Shown piece after piece: positions 1 to 8,870 of a stretch of DNA of 64,000 bases; the stretch's first letter is position 1; each line of letters starts with the position of its first letter. The stretch comes from Amycolatopsis acididurans (lineage in GTDB: Bacteria > Actinomycetota > Actinomycetes > Mycobacteriales > Pseudonocardiaceae), in contig NZ_JAAXLS010000004.1 of NCBI RefSeq assembly GCF_012328925.1, positions 62,001 through 126,000 on the forward strand, written 5' to 3'. The notes under the pieces are model-generated. The model was not told the origin of the DNA. It saw only the letters and a program-made list of their open reading frames with translations, and searched no databases. The position numbers were made by a program, and so were the translations under genes.

Positions 1-1328
1 AGCTCGCGGACATCACCGAGGTCGAATACCGGCAGCTCCGGCTGGAACGAGTCGTGCTGGTCGGCGTGTGGACCGAGGGCACCGCCGCCCAGTCGGAGGC
101 GTCGCTGGCCGAACTGGCGCGCCTCGCCGAGACGGCGGGTTCCGAGGTGCTCGACGGGCTGGTACAGCGGCGCGACAAGCCGGATCCGGCTACCTACATC
201 GGGTCGGGCAAGGTGCGCGAGCTGTTCGACATCGTGGCCTCCACCGGAGCCGACACGGTGATCTGCGACGGCGAGCTCTCGCCCGGCCAGCTGCGCAACC
301 TGGAGCAGCGGCTCAAGGTCAAGGTGATCGACCGGACCGCGCTGATCCTGGACATCTTCGCCCAGCACGCCCGCTCCAAGGAGGGCAAGGCGCAGGTCGA
401 GCTGGCGCAGCTGCAGTACCTGATCCCGCGGCTGCGCGGCTGGGGTGAATCGCTGTCCCGGCAGGCCGGTGGCCGTGCCGGTGGCGCGAACGGCGGCGTG
501 GGCCTGCGTGGTCCCGGTGAGACCAAGCTGGAGACCGACCGCAGGCGCATCAACAAACGCGTGGCCAAGCTGCGCCGCGAGATCGCCGCGATGGACACCA
601 TCCGCGGCACCAAGCGGGGCCGCCGCGTCGCCAACGAGGTGCCCAGCGTCGCGATCGTCGGTTACACCAACGCGGGCAAGTCGAGCCTGCTCAACGCCAT
701 CACCGGCGCCGGGGTGCTGGTGGAGAACGCGCTGTTCGCCACCTTGGACCCGACGACCCGCCGCAGCACCACGCCGGACGGGCGCACGTACACGCTGACC
801 GACACCGTCGGTTTCGTGCGGCACCTGCCGCACCAGCTGGTCGACGCGTTCAGGTCCACGCTGGACGAGGCGGCCGACGCCGATCTGCTGCTGCACGTCG
901 TGGACGGCTCGGACCCGGCTCCCGAGGAGCAGGTCAACGCCGTGCGCGAGGTGCTCGCCGAGATCACCCGCCGCCGGTCCGAACCGCTGCCGCCCGAGCT
1001 GATCGTGATCAACAAGGCGGACGCGGCCGACGAGCTGTCGCTGGTCCGGATGCGGCACCTGCTACCCGACGCGATCGTGGTGTCGGCGCGCACCGGTCAG
1101 GGCATGTCCGAGCTGGTGCAGGCGCTGGCCGAGCGGCTGCCGCGGCCCGAGGTGAGCGTCGAGGCCCTGGTGCCCTACACCCGGGGCGAGCTGGTCGCGC
1201 GCGTGCACGCCGACGGCGAGGTGCTCACCGAGGAACATCTGGCCGAGGGCACCCGCCTGGTGGCCAAGGTGCGGCCCGAGCTGGCCTCGGCGCTCGAGGC
1301 ATATGTCGTGAACGGGTCGCTTGCCTGA
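1..1328 (+). CDS. hflX: GTPase HflX, 5' end outside the window
   Basis: Ribosome-associated GTPase of the HflX family, which splits or rescues stalled ribosomes. The reading frame is open from base 3, and the codons before the GTG at 54 already read like HflX (LADITEVEYRQLRLERVVLVG), so the true start lies left of the window. Visible parts are the N-terminal HflX domain with the conserved PATYIGSGKV stretch, a glycine-rich linker (GGRAGGANGGVGLRGPGETK), and the G domain with P-loop GYTNAGKSS, switch II DTVGFVRHLP, NKAD and a final SARTG. The C-terminal tail is complete. Its position a few genes from lexA and nrdR matches the mycobacterial neighbourhood. Very secure. Confidence 0.96.
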   Translation, partial: LADITEVEYRQLRLERVVLVGVWTEGTAAQSEASLAELARLAETAGSEVLDGLVQRRDKPDPATYIGSGKVRELFDIVASTGADTVICDGELSPGQLRNLEQRLKVKVIDRTALILDIFAQHARSKEGKAQVELAQLQYLIPRLRGWGESLSRQAGGRAGGANGGVGLRGPGETKLETDRRRINKRVAKLRREIAAMDTIRGTKRGRRVANEVPSVAIVGYTNAGKSSLLNAITGAGVLVENALFATLDPTTRRSTTPDGRTYTLTDTVGFVRHLPHQLVDAFRSTLDEAADADLLLHVVDGSDPAPEEQVNAVREVLAEITRRRSEPLPPELIVINKADAADELSLVRMRHLLPDAIVVSARTGQGMSELVQALAERLPRPEVSVEALVPYTRGELVARVHADGEVLTEEHLAEGTRLVAKVRPELASALEAYVVNGSLA

Positions 1329-1349
1329 TTCTCGGTAGCCTCGGCGGGT

Positions 1350-2366
1350 GTGATCCTCCGCCGCTGCGCGTCTCTCGTGGTGATCGTGCTGGGCCTCGCG
1401 TTGTGCGCGCCCCCGGCTACGGCGGCCGAGACGCCCGCGACCGTGTGCACGGTGACCGACAAGCGGATCACGGAGCTGTCCGGCCTGGTCAGCGACGGGC
1501 GGAACTGGTACGCGATCAACGACGGCGGCACCAGCGTGCAGGTGTTCGTGCTGGGTCGCGACTGCGTGGTGCAGCGCGTCATCACCAACTCGACCGATCC
1601 CTACGACGTCGAGGACCTCGCTCGGTCCCAGGACGGCACGCTGTGGCTGTCCGACACCGGCGACAACGACAAGAAACGGGACACGGTCGCGTTGCTCGCG
1701 GTGACGCCGCAGGGCAAGACGACCTTGTACCGGCTGACCTACCCCGACGGCGCGCACGACGCGGAAGCGTTGCTGCTCGACCGGAAGGGCACGCCGTACC
1801 TGGTGACGAAGAATCCCTTCGGGGACAGCGGGGTCTACCGTCCTTCCGGCGAGTTGCGCAGCCCGGGACCCACGCCACTGGAGCGCGTGGGCTCCCTCAG
1901 ATTCAAGACCACCGACACACCGGGCGGACCCGTCGGCGGCTTCGGTTCCGTGCTGGTGACGGGCGGCGCGACGAGCGCGGACGGCACGGTGATCGCGCTG
2001 CGCACCTACACCGACGCGTACCTCTACCCCGCGCCGGACGGGGACGTGGCCGCGGCGCTCGGCCGGGACCCGGTGCGGATACCGCTGGCCGACGAACAGC
2101 AGGGCGAGGCCATCGCGTTCGAGCAGGACGGCACACTGCTGTCCGGGGGCGAGGGCACCGGCCGGCCGATCCGCGCGGTCAAGGGTGCGACGGCGCTGGT
2201 CACGCCGGCCACCACGGACGCGGCCCCCGGCGCGGGCGGGCAGGCCACCGGCAGTGAAACCGACAGCGGCGGTATGGAGGCGCTACCCGGCCTCCTGTTC
2301 GCGTTGTGCGTCGCGGGTGGTGCCGCCTTCGCCTGGACGAAACTGCGCGCCCGGCGCCGGGGCTAG
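1350..2366 (+). CDS. secreted, C-terminally anchored protein of unknown function
   Basis: A 338-residue protein with a GTG start. An Arg-rich n-region is followed by a hydrophobic stretch and an AxA-type cleavage site near residue 25 (PPATAAE), so it should be exported. The body has short repeated blocks with Asp/Gly turns (INDGGT, LSDTGDNDKK, LLDRKGTPYLVTKN, LSGGEGTG) that look like a beta-propeller of esterase/phytase-like type; that fold is inference. The C terminus carries one hydrophobic helix (about residues 312-331) and a basic tail, RARRRG, suggesting the domain faces outward. It starts 21 bp after hflX and overlaps the opposing VOC gene by 4 bp at the 3' ends. I do not recognise the family further. 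Confidence 0.85.
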   Translation: MILRRCASLVVIVLGLALCAPPATAAETPATVCTVTDKRITELSGLVSDGRNWYAINDGGTSVQVFVLGRDCVVQRVITNSTDPYDVEDLARSQDGTLWLSDTGDNDKKRDTVALLAVTPQGKTTLYRLTYPDGAHDAEALLLDRKGTPYLVTKNPFGDSGVYRPSGELRSPGPTPLERVGSLRFKTTDTPGGPVGGFGSVLVTGGATSADGTVIALRTYTDAYLYPAPDGDVAAALGRDPVRIPLADEQQGEAIAFEQDGTLLSGGEGTGRPIRAVKGATALVTPATTDAAPGAGGQATGSETDSGGMEALPGLLFALCVAGGAAFAWTKLRARRRG

Positions 2367-3169
2367 CGCGTCCGCTGGACGATCTCGATACGGGCGCCTT
2401 GGGTGGCCGCGGTATCGAGAACCAGTGCGGGACCCTCCGTTGTGGACAGCGGCGTGGCCGGGACACCGCTCGCCGTGAGACTCGCCGCCGCCGAGGCCAG
2501 GTCCGGGACGGGCAACCGCAGCGCGTACAGCCGTTCCCGAGGGCCGAGCCCGGGATCGGCGAGACAGTCGAGCCGGTGGTCGCCGAAGTCGAGCGTGGTC
2601 GCGCGGGCGGCGCCCAGCGTGTCGTCGTGGGCGATGTCGCGGCCGGTCAGGCCGGCGAAGAACTCGCCCGCGGCGGCCGCGTCGGTGACCGCGAGGACGA
2701 CCGTCGCCGGACCGGTGATGCCGAGCAGGTTACCGCCCGCGCCGACGTCCGGATCCCACTCCGGCTGCTCACGAGGATCGCCGGGGAAATGCTCGGCGGT
2801 CAGTTCGAGGCACAGCCCGTGAAGATCCTTCGGATGCAGGAAAACGTACCGGCCCGCCATCCGGTCGGTCACCCGGAAACCGCGCGCCGCCACGACTTCC
2901 TCCGCCTCGGCGAGGTCGGCCACCGTCCACTCCAGAGAGTGCCAGCTCGCGCCGAACCGGCCGATCCAGGAAGCGACGGGTGAATCCGGAGCGTCGGGGG
3001 AGAACACCTGCAGGCACGTCGAGCCGACGACGCTCAGCGCGTTGCGGCTGCCGGGCGTGCCGAACTCGCTGAAGACCTCGCCGCCGAGCGCGCGCCGATG
3101 CACCGCGAGTGCCGCGTCGTAGTCGGAGGTGTAGTGATTGACGTGGCCGTGCCGCGTGACGGTGAGCAC
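2363..3169 (-). CDS. VOC (glyoxalase/dioxygenase fold) family protein with two modules
   Basis: A 268-residue protein with two vicinal-oxygen-chelate modules. The first (about 5-125) begins RHGHVNHYTSDYDAALAVHR, the typical entry strand and helix of VOC proteins, and ends with LHGLCLELTAEH, where a metal-binding Glu usually sits. The second (about 135-268) resembles a degenerate glyoxalase module (VVLAVTDAAAAGEFFAGLTG). Proteins of this build include dioxygenases, isomerases and resistance proteins; nothing visible fixes the substrate. Its start is next to the lexA stop on the same strand, so it may be read through from lexA (3-bp gap). Function is inferred only at family level. Confidence 0.85.
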   Translation of the reverse strand: MLTVTRHGHVNHYTSDYDAALAVHRRALGGEVFSEFGTPGSRNALSVVGSTCLQVFSPDAPDSPVASWIGRFGASWHSLEWTVADLAEAEEVVAARGFRVTDRMAGRYVFLHPKDLHGLCLELTAEHFPGDPREQPEWDPDVGAGGNLLGITGPATVVLAVTDAAAAGEFFAGLTGRDIAHDDTLGAARATTLDFGDHRLDCLADPGLGPRERLYALRLPVPDLASAAASLTASGVPATPLSTTEGPALVLDTAATQGARIEIVQRTR

Positions 3170-3172
3170 CCG

Positions 3173-3898
3173 TCAGAGCCTACGCAGGACCGCGACCACC
3201 TTGCCGAGGATCGTCGCGTCGTTGCCGGGGATGGGCTCGTACGCCTCGTTGTGCGGCAGCAGCCAGACGTGCCCGCTCTTGCGCTTGAACGTCTTGACCG
3301 TCGCCTCGCCCTCGATCATCGCCGCGACGATCTCGCCGTTGTTGGCGGTGGGCTGCTGGCGCACCACGACCCAGTCACCGTCGGCGATCGCGGCCTCGAT
3401 CATCGAGTCGCCGGCGACCTTGAGCAGGAACACCTCGCCCTCGCCGACGAGGTCCTTCGGCAGCGGGAAGACGTCCTCCACGGCCTGCTCGGCCAGCACC
3501 GGGCCACCGGCCGCGATCCGGCCGACGACGGGCACGTAGGCGGGCTGGGGCATGTTGTCCTCGGTGCGCCCGACGCGCGCGGCGCGTTCGGCGGCGGCGG
3601 TGAGCACGCCCACCGCACGCGGCCGGTTGGCGTCCCGGCGCAGATAGCCCTTGCGCTGCAACGTACGCAACTGATGCGACACCGACGAGGTGGACGTGAG
3701 TCCGACGGCCTCGCCGATCTCGCGGACGCTGGGCGGGTAGCCGAACCGGTCGACCCAGGCGCGGATGACCTCCAGCACCTGTTGCTGGCGGGGGCTGAGA
3801 CCTTCCTCGACGTCTTCGGGTTCGGGAAGGGGATGCACGTCCCCGAACCGGCCGCCCGGCCTGCGCGGAATGTCCGCGGTCTCGTCGATCTCGGTCAT
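3173..3898 (-). CDS. lexA: SOS repressor LexA
   Basis: LexA, the self-cleaving repressor of the SOS response, 241 residues. The N-terminal winged helix (about 34-100) has [12 protein letters not shown] and the recognition region [20 protein letters not shown]. The C-terminal protease half shows the Ala-Gly cleavage site (A130-G131 in GRIAAGGPV), the nucleophile S165 in [10 protein letters not shown] and the general-base lysine K202 in [10 protein letters not shown], so it should be cleavable. I start it at the ATG at 3898, preceded by GGGAGG with an 8-nt spacer. The frame stays open a further 40 codons upstream, but that part does not resemble LexA and covers the promoter. A near-consensus SOS box lies about 120 bp upstream, consistent with autorepression. 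Confidence 0.97.
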   Translation of the reverse strand: MTEIDETADIPRRPGGRFGDVHPLPEPEDVEEGLSPRQQQVLEVIRAWVDRFGYPPSVREIGEAVGLTSTSSVSHQLRTLQRKGYLRRDANRPRAVGVLTAAAERAARVGRTEDNMPQPAYVPVVGRIAAGGPVLAEQAVEDVFPLPKDLVGEGEVFLLKVAGDSMIEAAIADGDWVVVRQQPTANNGEIVAAMIEGEATVKTFKRKSGHVWLLPHNEAYEPIPGNDATILGKVVAVLRRL

Positions 3899-4014
3899 CG
3901 GTACTGCCTCCCAGCTGTCAGTGAAACTCATGCTGTGCCGGGCCGCAGGACCTTCGCGACCGGCGCGTTTCGCCTCGTACTGGTCACCCACGGTAGTCCA
4001 CCGGGCCACGAACA

Positions 4015-4030
4015 TCAAACAACTGTTCGA
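4015..4030. promoter_or_regulatory. SOS box for lexA
   Basis: The sequence tcAAACaactGTTCga is a palindrome matching the actinobacterial SOS box GAAC-N4-GTTC with one mismatch (AAAC for GAAC) and symmetric tc/ga flanks. It lies upstream of lexA in the divergent region, where an autoregulatory LexA site is expected. Confidence 0.7.
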
Positions 4031-4095
4031 GCGACACGCCGGACGGCTCTCGATTTTGTCAGACCCTGGTGGTACACATTCGCTCGAAGGTTCGA

Positions 4096-4111
4096 TAGAA
4101 CGAGTGTTCGA
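4096..4111. promoter_or_regulatory. SOS box upstream of the LysM gene
   Basis: The sequence taGAACgagtGTTCga matches GAAC-N4-GTTC perfectly. It is 47 bp before the ATG of the LysM-domain gene at 4159, a normal operator position, and sits 81 bp from the lexA-proximal box. The LysM gene is therefore probably DNA-damage induced, as is its mycobacterial counterpart. Confidence 0.8.
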
Positions 4112-4158
4112 CAGGGTGGCGCAGTGTCCGCCCTGGTCAGACCGCGAGGAGGCTTTCG

Positions 4159-4620
4159 ATGACGGTTCTGCTGGACGGGCGGCCGGCCGCCGAAGGGGAG
4201 TTGCGTGAACGGGTGCGGGCGCGCCGTCGCCCCGCAGGAGAGATCCGGCGCCCGCCGACGAGGGCGCGTTATGTCGCCGGGCACCGGCGGCCCGCGGTGT
4301 CCGGATGCGGGCCGCGCCGGGTCATGCCGCGGTGGCCGTGGCTCGCCGCGGTGGGCATCGCGGTCGCGCTCGTTGTCACCGGACTGGGTGTTTTCGCCAA
4401 CCAGATGCCGGGCGCCGCGGTTCCGGAGCGCACAGCCGTCGTCACCGTCGGCGATGGCCAGTCGCTGTGGGATGTGGCGCGCCAGTACGCGCCGGACGCC
4501 GACGCCGGTCAGGTCGTGGCGCGCATCCAGGCGCTGAACGACCTGCGTGACGCGAGCGTCGTGCCCGGCCTGCCGCTGACCGTTCCGATCGAAGCGCAGC
4601 CGTCCGGCGACGGTTCGTGA
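4159..4620 (+). CDS. SOS-controlled LysM membrane protein (Rv2719c/ChiZ-like)
   Basis: A 153-residue protein with a basic cytoplasmic N terminus (about 1-55, rich in Arg), one transmembrane helix (about 58-80, [15 protein letters not shown]) and an extracytoplasmic LysM domain (about 93-145, [18 protein letters not shown], then [11 protein letters not shown]). Gene order lexA / LysM gene / nrdR is that of Mycobacterium, where Rv2719c (ChiZ) is an SOS-induced cell-wall protein that slows division. A perfect SOS box upstream and the same architecture make an SOS division inhibitor the best reading. Catalytic wall-hydrolase activity cannot be judged: only a binding domain is visible. Confidence 0.85.
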   Translation: MTVLLDGRPAAEGELRERVRARRRPAGEIRRPPTRARYVAGHRRPAVSGCGPRRVMPRWPWLAAVGIAVALVVTGLGVFANQMPGAAVPERTAVVTVGDGQSLWDVARQYAPDADAGQVVARIQALNDLRDASVVPGLPLTVPIEAQPSGDGS

Positions 4621-4734
4621 CCTCTTGCCCGACCGGCTGCTGCGACACGTGCGTTCACCCCTCCGGGTTGCTTGCGCCCTGTCGGCGTGCGGCATACTCT
4701 CCACCGCTATATGTAGTAGTTACATGGCTGTAGT

Positions 4735-4807
4735 TGGTCCACAAGTTGGGGTAGACTAAAAGCGAGTTGTCCACAGCTGTTCGGTGTTCACCCACCGGAT
4801 ATCCACA
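4735..4807 (+). promoter_or_regulatory. three TCCACA boxes at exact 32-bp spacing upstream of nrdR
   Basis: The 9-mers TGGTCCACA (4735), TTGTCCACA (4767) and ATATCCACA (4799) share TCCACA and are spaced exactly 32 bp, about three helical turns, on one face of the DNA. The middle one equals the actinobacterial DnaA-box consensus; the others differ by one base from DnaA-box variants. They lie in the leader of the nrdR-nrdJ operon. NrdR sites also come in pairs about three turns apart, so NrdR is an alternative owner. Confidence 0.4.
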
Positions 4808-4898
4808 AGATGATCACCAGGTCATCGCGAGCCCGGCCGTTGCGTGGCGGCGGGGAGCGGGTATCCGAGGGACAGACGTGAAGGGAAGGTGACCGGTC

Positions 4899-5369
4899 GT
4901 GCGGTGCCCGTTCTGCCGCCATGCCGACTCCCGGGTCGTCGACTCCCGCGAGGTGGACGAAGGGCAGGCGATCCGCCGCCGCAGGTCGTGTTCGGCATGC
5001 GGTCGCCGTTTCACCACCTCGGAGACGATGGTGCTGGCCGTCGTCAAGCGTTCCGGGGTCACCGAGCAGTTCAGCAGGGACAAGGTGGTCCGGGGCGTTC
5101 GCCGGGCCTGCCAGGGCAGGCCGGTCGATGACGACGCTCTGCAGCAGCTCGCCCAGCGGGTCGAGGAATCGATCCGCTCAACCGGAGTCGCGGAGATCCC
5201 GAGCCACGAGGTCGGCCTTGCCATCCTCGGCCCGCTCCGTGAGCTCGACGAGGTCGCGTACCTCCGGTTCGCCAGCGTCTACCGCTCCTTCTCTTCGGTC
5301 GAGGACTTCGAGAAGGAGATCGCGGACCTGCGTCAGGCCATGGCGGACAAGGCAGCGGGCGGCGAGTGA
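4899..5369 (+). CDS. nrdR: ribonucleotide reductase repressor NrdR
   Basis: NrdR, the ATP/dATP-sensing repressor of ribonucleotide reductase genes, 156 residues with GTG start. The N-terminal zinc ribbon has all four cysteines (C3, C6, C31, C34: CPFC and CSAC), followed by the ATP-cone domain (about 49-139, [19 protein letters not shown]). A GGGAAGG ribosome site precedes the start. It lies 30 bp before nrdJ and is almost certainly co-transcribed with it, the usual actinobacterial nrdR-nrdJ pair. Secure. Confidence 0.97.
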   Translation: MRCPFCRHADSRVVDSREVDEGQAIRRRRSCSACGRRFTTSETMVLAVVKRSGVTEQFSRDKVVRGVRRACQGRPVDDDALQQLAQRVEESIRSTGVAEIPSHEVGLAILGPLRELDEVAYLRFASVYRSFSSVEDFEKEIADLRQAMADKAAGGE

Positions 5370-5399
5370 ACTCGTCGCAGGCGCGGGAGAGGGAGATCC

Positions 5400-8216
5400 A
5401 TGACGGAAACCGTGGCGACAGGCAGTAAAGGCGCGAAGAGGGGCAAGCGCGGGCTCACCGTCGAGCGCGTGTTCACCACCGAGGGCGTGCACCCCTACGA
5501 CGAGGTGAACTGGGAAAAGCGCGACGTCGTGATGACCAACTGGCGCGACGGTTCGATCAACTTCGAGCAGCGTGGGGTCGAGTTCCCCCAGTTCTGGTCG
5601 GTCAACGCGACCAACATCGTCACCAGCAAGTACTTCCGCGGTGCGGTCGGCAGCCCGCAGCGCGAGCACAGCCTGCGCCAGCTCATCGACCGGGTCGTCC
5701 TGACCTACGTCCGCTCCGGCACCGAGAACGGCTACTTCGGCACCGCCAAGGACGCGGAGATCTTCGAGCACGAGCTGACCTGGATGCTGCTGCACCAGGT
5801 GTTCAGCTTCAACTCCCCGGTCTGGTTCAACGTCGGCACCACGTCCAAGCAGCAGGTCAGCGCCTGCTTCATCCTCGCGGTCGACGACAACATGGACTCG
5901 ATCCTCAACTGGTACAAGGAAGAGGGGCTGATCTTCAAGGGCGGTTCCGGCGCGGGCCTGAACCTCTCGCGCATCCGCTCGTCGAAGGAGCTGCTGTCCT
6001 CCGGCGGCACCGCCTCCGGCCCGGTTTCGTTCATGCGCGGCGCCGACGCCTCCGCGGGCACCATCAAGTCCGGTGGCGCCACCCGCCGCGCCGCCAAGAT
6101 GGTCGTGCTCGACGTCGACCACCCCGACATCGAAGAGTTCATCGCCACCAAGGCGCGCGAGGAAGAGAAGATCAAGGTCCTGCGCGACGCCGGGTTCGAC
6201 ATGGACCTCTCCGGCGCCGACATCCACTCGGTGCAGTACCAGAACGCGAACAACTCGGTGCGCGTCAACGACGAGTTCATGCGGGCCGTCGAGTCGGGCG
6301 CCGAGTTCGGCCTGCGCGCCCGGCTGACCGGTGAGGTCATCGAGACCACGGACGCGAAGAAGCTGTTCCGCTCGATGGCGCAGGCGGCGTGGGAGTGCGC
6401 CGACCCCGGCGTTCAGTACGACAGCACGATCAACGACTGGCACACCTGCCCCGAGTCGGGCCGGATCACCGCGTCCAACCCGTGCAGCGAGTACATGCAC
6501 CTGGACAACTCCAGCTGCAACCTGGCGTCGCTGAACCTGCTGAAGTTCCTCGGCGAGGACGGCATGTTCGACGCCGAGCTGTTCGTCAGGGCGGTCGAGT
6601 TCGTCATCACCGCGATGGACATCTCGATCTGCTTCGCGGACTTCCCGACCGAGCCGATCGGCGACACCACCCGCAAGTTCCGCCAGCTGGGCATCGGCTA
6701 CGCCAACCTCGGCGCGCTGCTGATGGCCACCGGCCACGCCTACGACTCCGACGGCGGCCGCGCGCTCGCCGCCGCGATCACGTCGCTGATGACCGGCACC
6801 TCCTACCGCCGCTCGGCGGAGCTGGCCGGTGTCGTCGGCGCCTACGAGGGCTACGCCCGCAACGCCGAGGCGCACCAGCGCGTCATGCGCAAGCACGCGG
6901 CGGCCAACGACGCGATCCGCACGATGCACGCCAACGACGTCAAGATCCGCGACCTCGCCACCCGCGAATGGCAGCGCGGCATCGAGATCGGCGGCAAGAA
7001 CGGCTGGCGCAACGCGCAGGCCAGCGTGCTCGCGCCCACCGGCACCATCGGCTTCATGATGGACTGCGACACCACCGGTATCGAACCGGACTTCTCGCTG
7101 GTCAAGTTCAAGAAGCTGGTCGGCGGCGGTTCGATGCAGATCGTGAACCAGACCGTGCCGCGCGCTCTGAAGTCACTGGGCTACCAGGACGAGCAGATCG
7201 AGGCGATCGTGGAGTACATCGCCGAGCACGGGCATGTCGTCGACGCGCCGGGCCTGCGCCCGGAGCACTACGAGGTGTTCGACTGCGCGGTCGGTGAGCG
7301 CTCGATCAAGCCGATGGGCCACGTGCGGATGATGGCCGCGGTGCAGCCGTTCATCTCGGGTGCGATCTCCAAGACGGTGAACATGCCCGAGTCGGCCACG
7401 GTCGCCGACGTCGAGGAGATCTACTTCCAGGGCTGGAAGCTCGGCCTGAAGGCGCTCGCGATCTACCGCGACAACTGCAAGGTCGGCCAGCCGCTGTCGA
7501 CGGCGAAGAAGGAAGCGAAGGCGGCGACTCCGGAGCCGGAGAAGGTCGTCGAGTACAAGCCGGTCCGCAAGCGGCTGCCGAAGAAGCGCCCGAGCCAGAC
7601 CCTGTCGTTCACGGTTGGCGGTGCCGAGGGCTACCTGCACGCCGGTTCCTACCCCGACGACGGTCTCGGCGAGATCTTCGTGAAGCTGGGCAAGCAGGGT
7701 TCGACCCTGGCCGGTGTCATGGACGCGTTCTCGATGTCGATCTCGGTCGGTCTGCAGTACGGCATTCCGCTGGAGTTCTACGTCTCGAAGTTCTCCAACC
7801 TGCGCTTCGAGCCGGCGGGCATGACCGACGATCCGGACATCCGGATCGCCACGAGCGTGCTGGACTACCTGTTCCGCCGCCTCGCGCTGGACTACCTGCC
7901 GTACGAGAAGCGCGCCCAGCTGGGCATCTTCACCGCGGAGGAGCGCACCGCGCAGGTCGAGTCGGGCTACGGCTCGGACGCCGGGCAGGAAGAGAGCGTC
8001 GACCTGGAGACGCTGCGCAGCACGGTCGACGCGAGCCCCCGTCCGGTGGAGCAGCAGCCTTCCCCGGAAAGTGCGCACAGCACCGCCGAGCTGATGGACC
8101 TGCACCTCGGCAAGGCCGCCGACGCGCCGCTGTGCATGACCTGCGGCACGAAGATGCGCCCGGCCGGCTCGTGCTACGCGTGCGAGGGCTGCGGCGCCAC
8201 CTCCGGCTGCAGCTGA
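5400..8216 (+). CDS. nrdJ: vitamin B12-dependent (class II) ribonucleotide reductase
   Basis: Adenosylcobalamin-dependent ribonucleoside reductase, which makes dNTPs with or without oxygen; 938 residues, normal for the long actinobacterial NrdJ. The finger loop NPCSEYMH holds the Asn-Cys-Glu triad (N360, C362 as thiyl cysteine, E364). The redox pair is in QQVSACFIL and NSSCNLASL. The C terminus ends with a Cys-rich tail (MTCGTKMRPAGSCYACEGCG), the zinc-finger-like swinging arm that is re-reduced by thioredoxin. Start ATG with GGGAGAG. Downstream is a clear hairpin. Regulated by NrdR by context. Confidence 0.97.
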   Translation: MTETVATGSKGAKRGKRGLTVERVFTTEGVHPYDEVNWEKRDVVMTNWRDGSINFEQRGVEFPQFWSVNATNIVTSKYFRGAVGSPQREHSLRQLIDRVVLTYVRSGTENGYFGTAKDAEIFEHELTWMLLHQVFSFNSPVWFNVGTTSKQQVSACFILAVDDNMDSILNWYKEEGLIFKGGSGAGLNLSRIRSSKELLSSGGTASGPVSFMRGADASAGTIKSGGATRRAAKMVVLDVDHPDIEEFIATKAREEEKIKVLRDAGFDMDLSGADIHSVQYQNANNSVRVNDEFMRAVESGAEFGLRARLTGEVIETTDAKKLFRSMAQAAWECADPGVQYDSTINDWHTCPESGRITASNPCSEYMHLDNSSCNLASLNLLKFLGEDGMFDAELFVRAVEFVITAMDISICFADFPTEPIGDTTRKFRQLGIGYANLGALLMATGHAYDSDGGRALAAAITSLMTGTSYRRSAELAGVVGAYEGYARNAEAHQRVMRKHAAANDAIRTMHANDVKIRDLATREWQRGIEIGGKNGWRNAQASVLAPTGTIGFMMDCDTTGIEPDFSLVKFKKLVGGGSMQIVNQTVPRALKSLGYQDEQIEAIVEYIAEHGHVVDAPGLRPEHYEVFDCAVGERSIKPMGHVRMMAAVQPFISGAISKTVNMPESATVADVEEIYFQGWKLGLKALAIYRDNCKVGQPLSTAKKEAKAATPEPEKVVEYKPVRKRLPKKRPSQTLSFTVGGAEGYLHAGSYPDDGLGEIFVKLGKQGSTLAGVMDAFSMSISVGLQYGIPLEFYVSKFSNLRFEPAGMTDDPDIRIATSVLDYLFRRLALDYLPYEKRAQLGIFTAEERTAQVESGYGSDAGQEESVDLETLRSTVDASPRPVEQQPSPESAHSTAELMDLHLGKAADAPLCMTCGTKMRPAGSCYACEGCGATSGCS

Positions 8217-8231
8217 TCGAGCGATACACAT

Positions 8232-8263
8232 GCGGGCCCTGGCGCTTCGGCATCAGGGCCCGC
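8232..8263. terminator. bidirectional hairpin between nrdJ and the DUF664 gene
   Basis: Perfect 10-bp stem GCGGGCCCTG / CAGGGCCCGC with a 12-nt loop, no T-tract. It sits exactly between two convergent stops, 15 bp after nrdJ, so it probably ends both transcripts. Confidence 0.75.
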
Positions 8264-8264
8264 G

Positions 8265-8870
8265 CTATGCGTGCTCACCGTCGGCCTTGGCCGCGGCCGC
8301 CGTGGCGGCTTGCTCGATCGTCGCGCGCCGCGCCGCCCAGAAGGCCGCGTCACGCTCCTGGTTCGCGGCCCCGGTCGAGCCGTCCAATTGTTCGCGCACG
8401 ATGTCCGCGTGCCCGGCGTGCCGGTTGGTCTCGGTGAGCATGTGGACCAGGACGTTGAACAGCATCACGGTGGGACGCGGCCACCACGGCACTCGGCCAG
8501 GTGCGTCGATGGCGAGGGCGGCGATAGTCGCGTCGGAGTGCGCCCAGACACGCCGGTAGCGGCGGATGATCTCCTCGCGTGTCTCGTGCTCGGTCGCCCA
8601 CATTTCGGTGGCCCGCTGTCCCGGGTCGTCCCAACGGGGCAACGGCTCGGGAAACGGCCGGCCGAAGACCACGCCGAAGTACCTGGTCCCCGCCACCGAT
8701 AGGTGTTTGACCAGGCCGAGCAAGTTGGTCCCCGTCGAAGTCACGGGACGGCGGATGTCGTACTCGCCCAGTCCGTCCAGCTTGCGGAGCATCACCTCAC
8801 GGATCTCTTGCAGATCGGTGTGCAAGTACTCCTTCGCGAAGTCATCGATCACGGGACATGAGCGTGCCAT
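8265..8870 (-). CDS. DinB/DUF664 family protein
   Basis: A 201-residue helical protein of the DinB-like superfamily (DUF664 type). Key parts are DLQEIREVMLRKLDGLGEYD, GTNLLGLVKHLSVAGTRYFG with the first metal-type His, and LVHMLTETNRHAGHADIVRE with the paired histidines of the four-helix metal site. Members use a divalent metal and often mycothiol in thiol-transfer chemistry; the substrate is unknown. The start used gives a 13-bp overlap with the divergent MarR relic; a GTG 18 bp further in (V7) is also possible. Convergent with nrdJ across a hairpin. Confidence 0.85.
   Translation of the reverse strand: MARSCPVIDDFAKEYLHTDLQEIREVMLRKLDGLGEYDIRRPVTSTGTNLLGLVKHLSVAGTRYFGVVFGRPFPEPLPRWDDPGQRATEMWATEHETREEIIRRYRRVWAHSDATIAALAIDAPGRVPWWPRPTVMLFNVLVHMLTETNRHAGHADIVREQLDGSTGAANQERDAAFWAARRATIEQAATAAAAKADGEHA

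Noticed and set aside
4704-4719. NrdR box around CTATATGTAG
   Set aside because: Only one imperfect palindrome fits and no partner box occurs one spacing away; kept as a remark under the phased TCCACA finding.
4621-4898. cobalamin riboswitch upstream of the nrdR-nrdJ operon
   Set aside because: No B12-box-like core (GCCACTG) or multi-stem leader could be seen, and class II reductases need B12 rather than being shut off by it.
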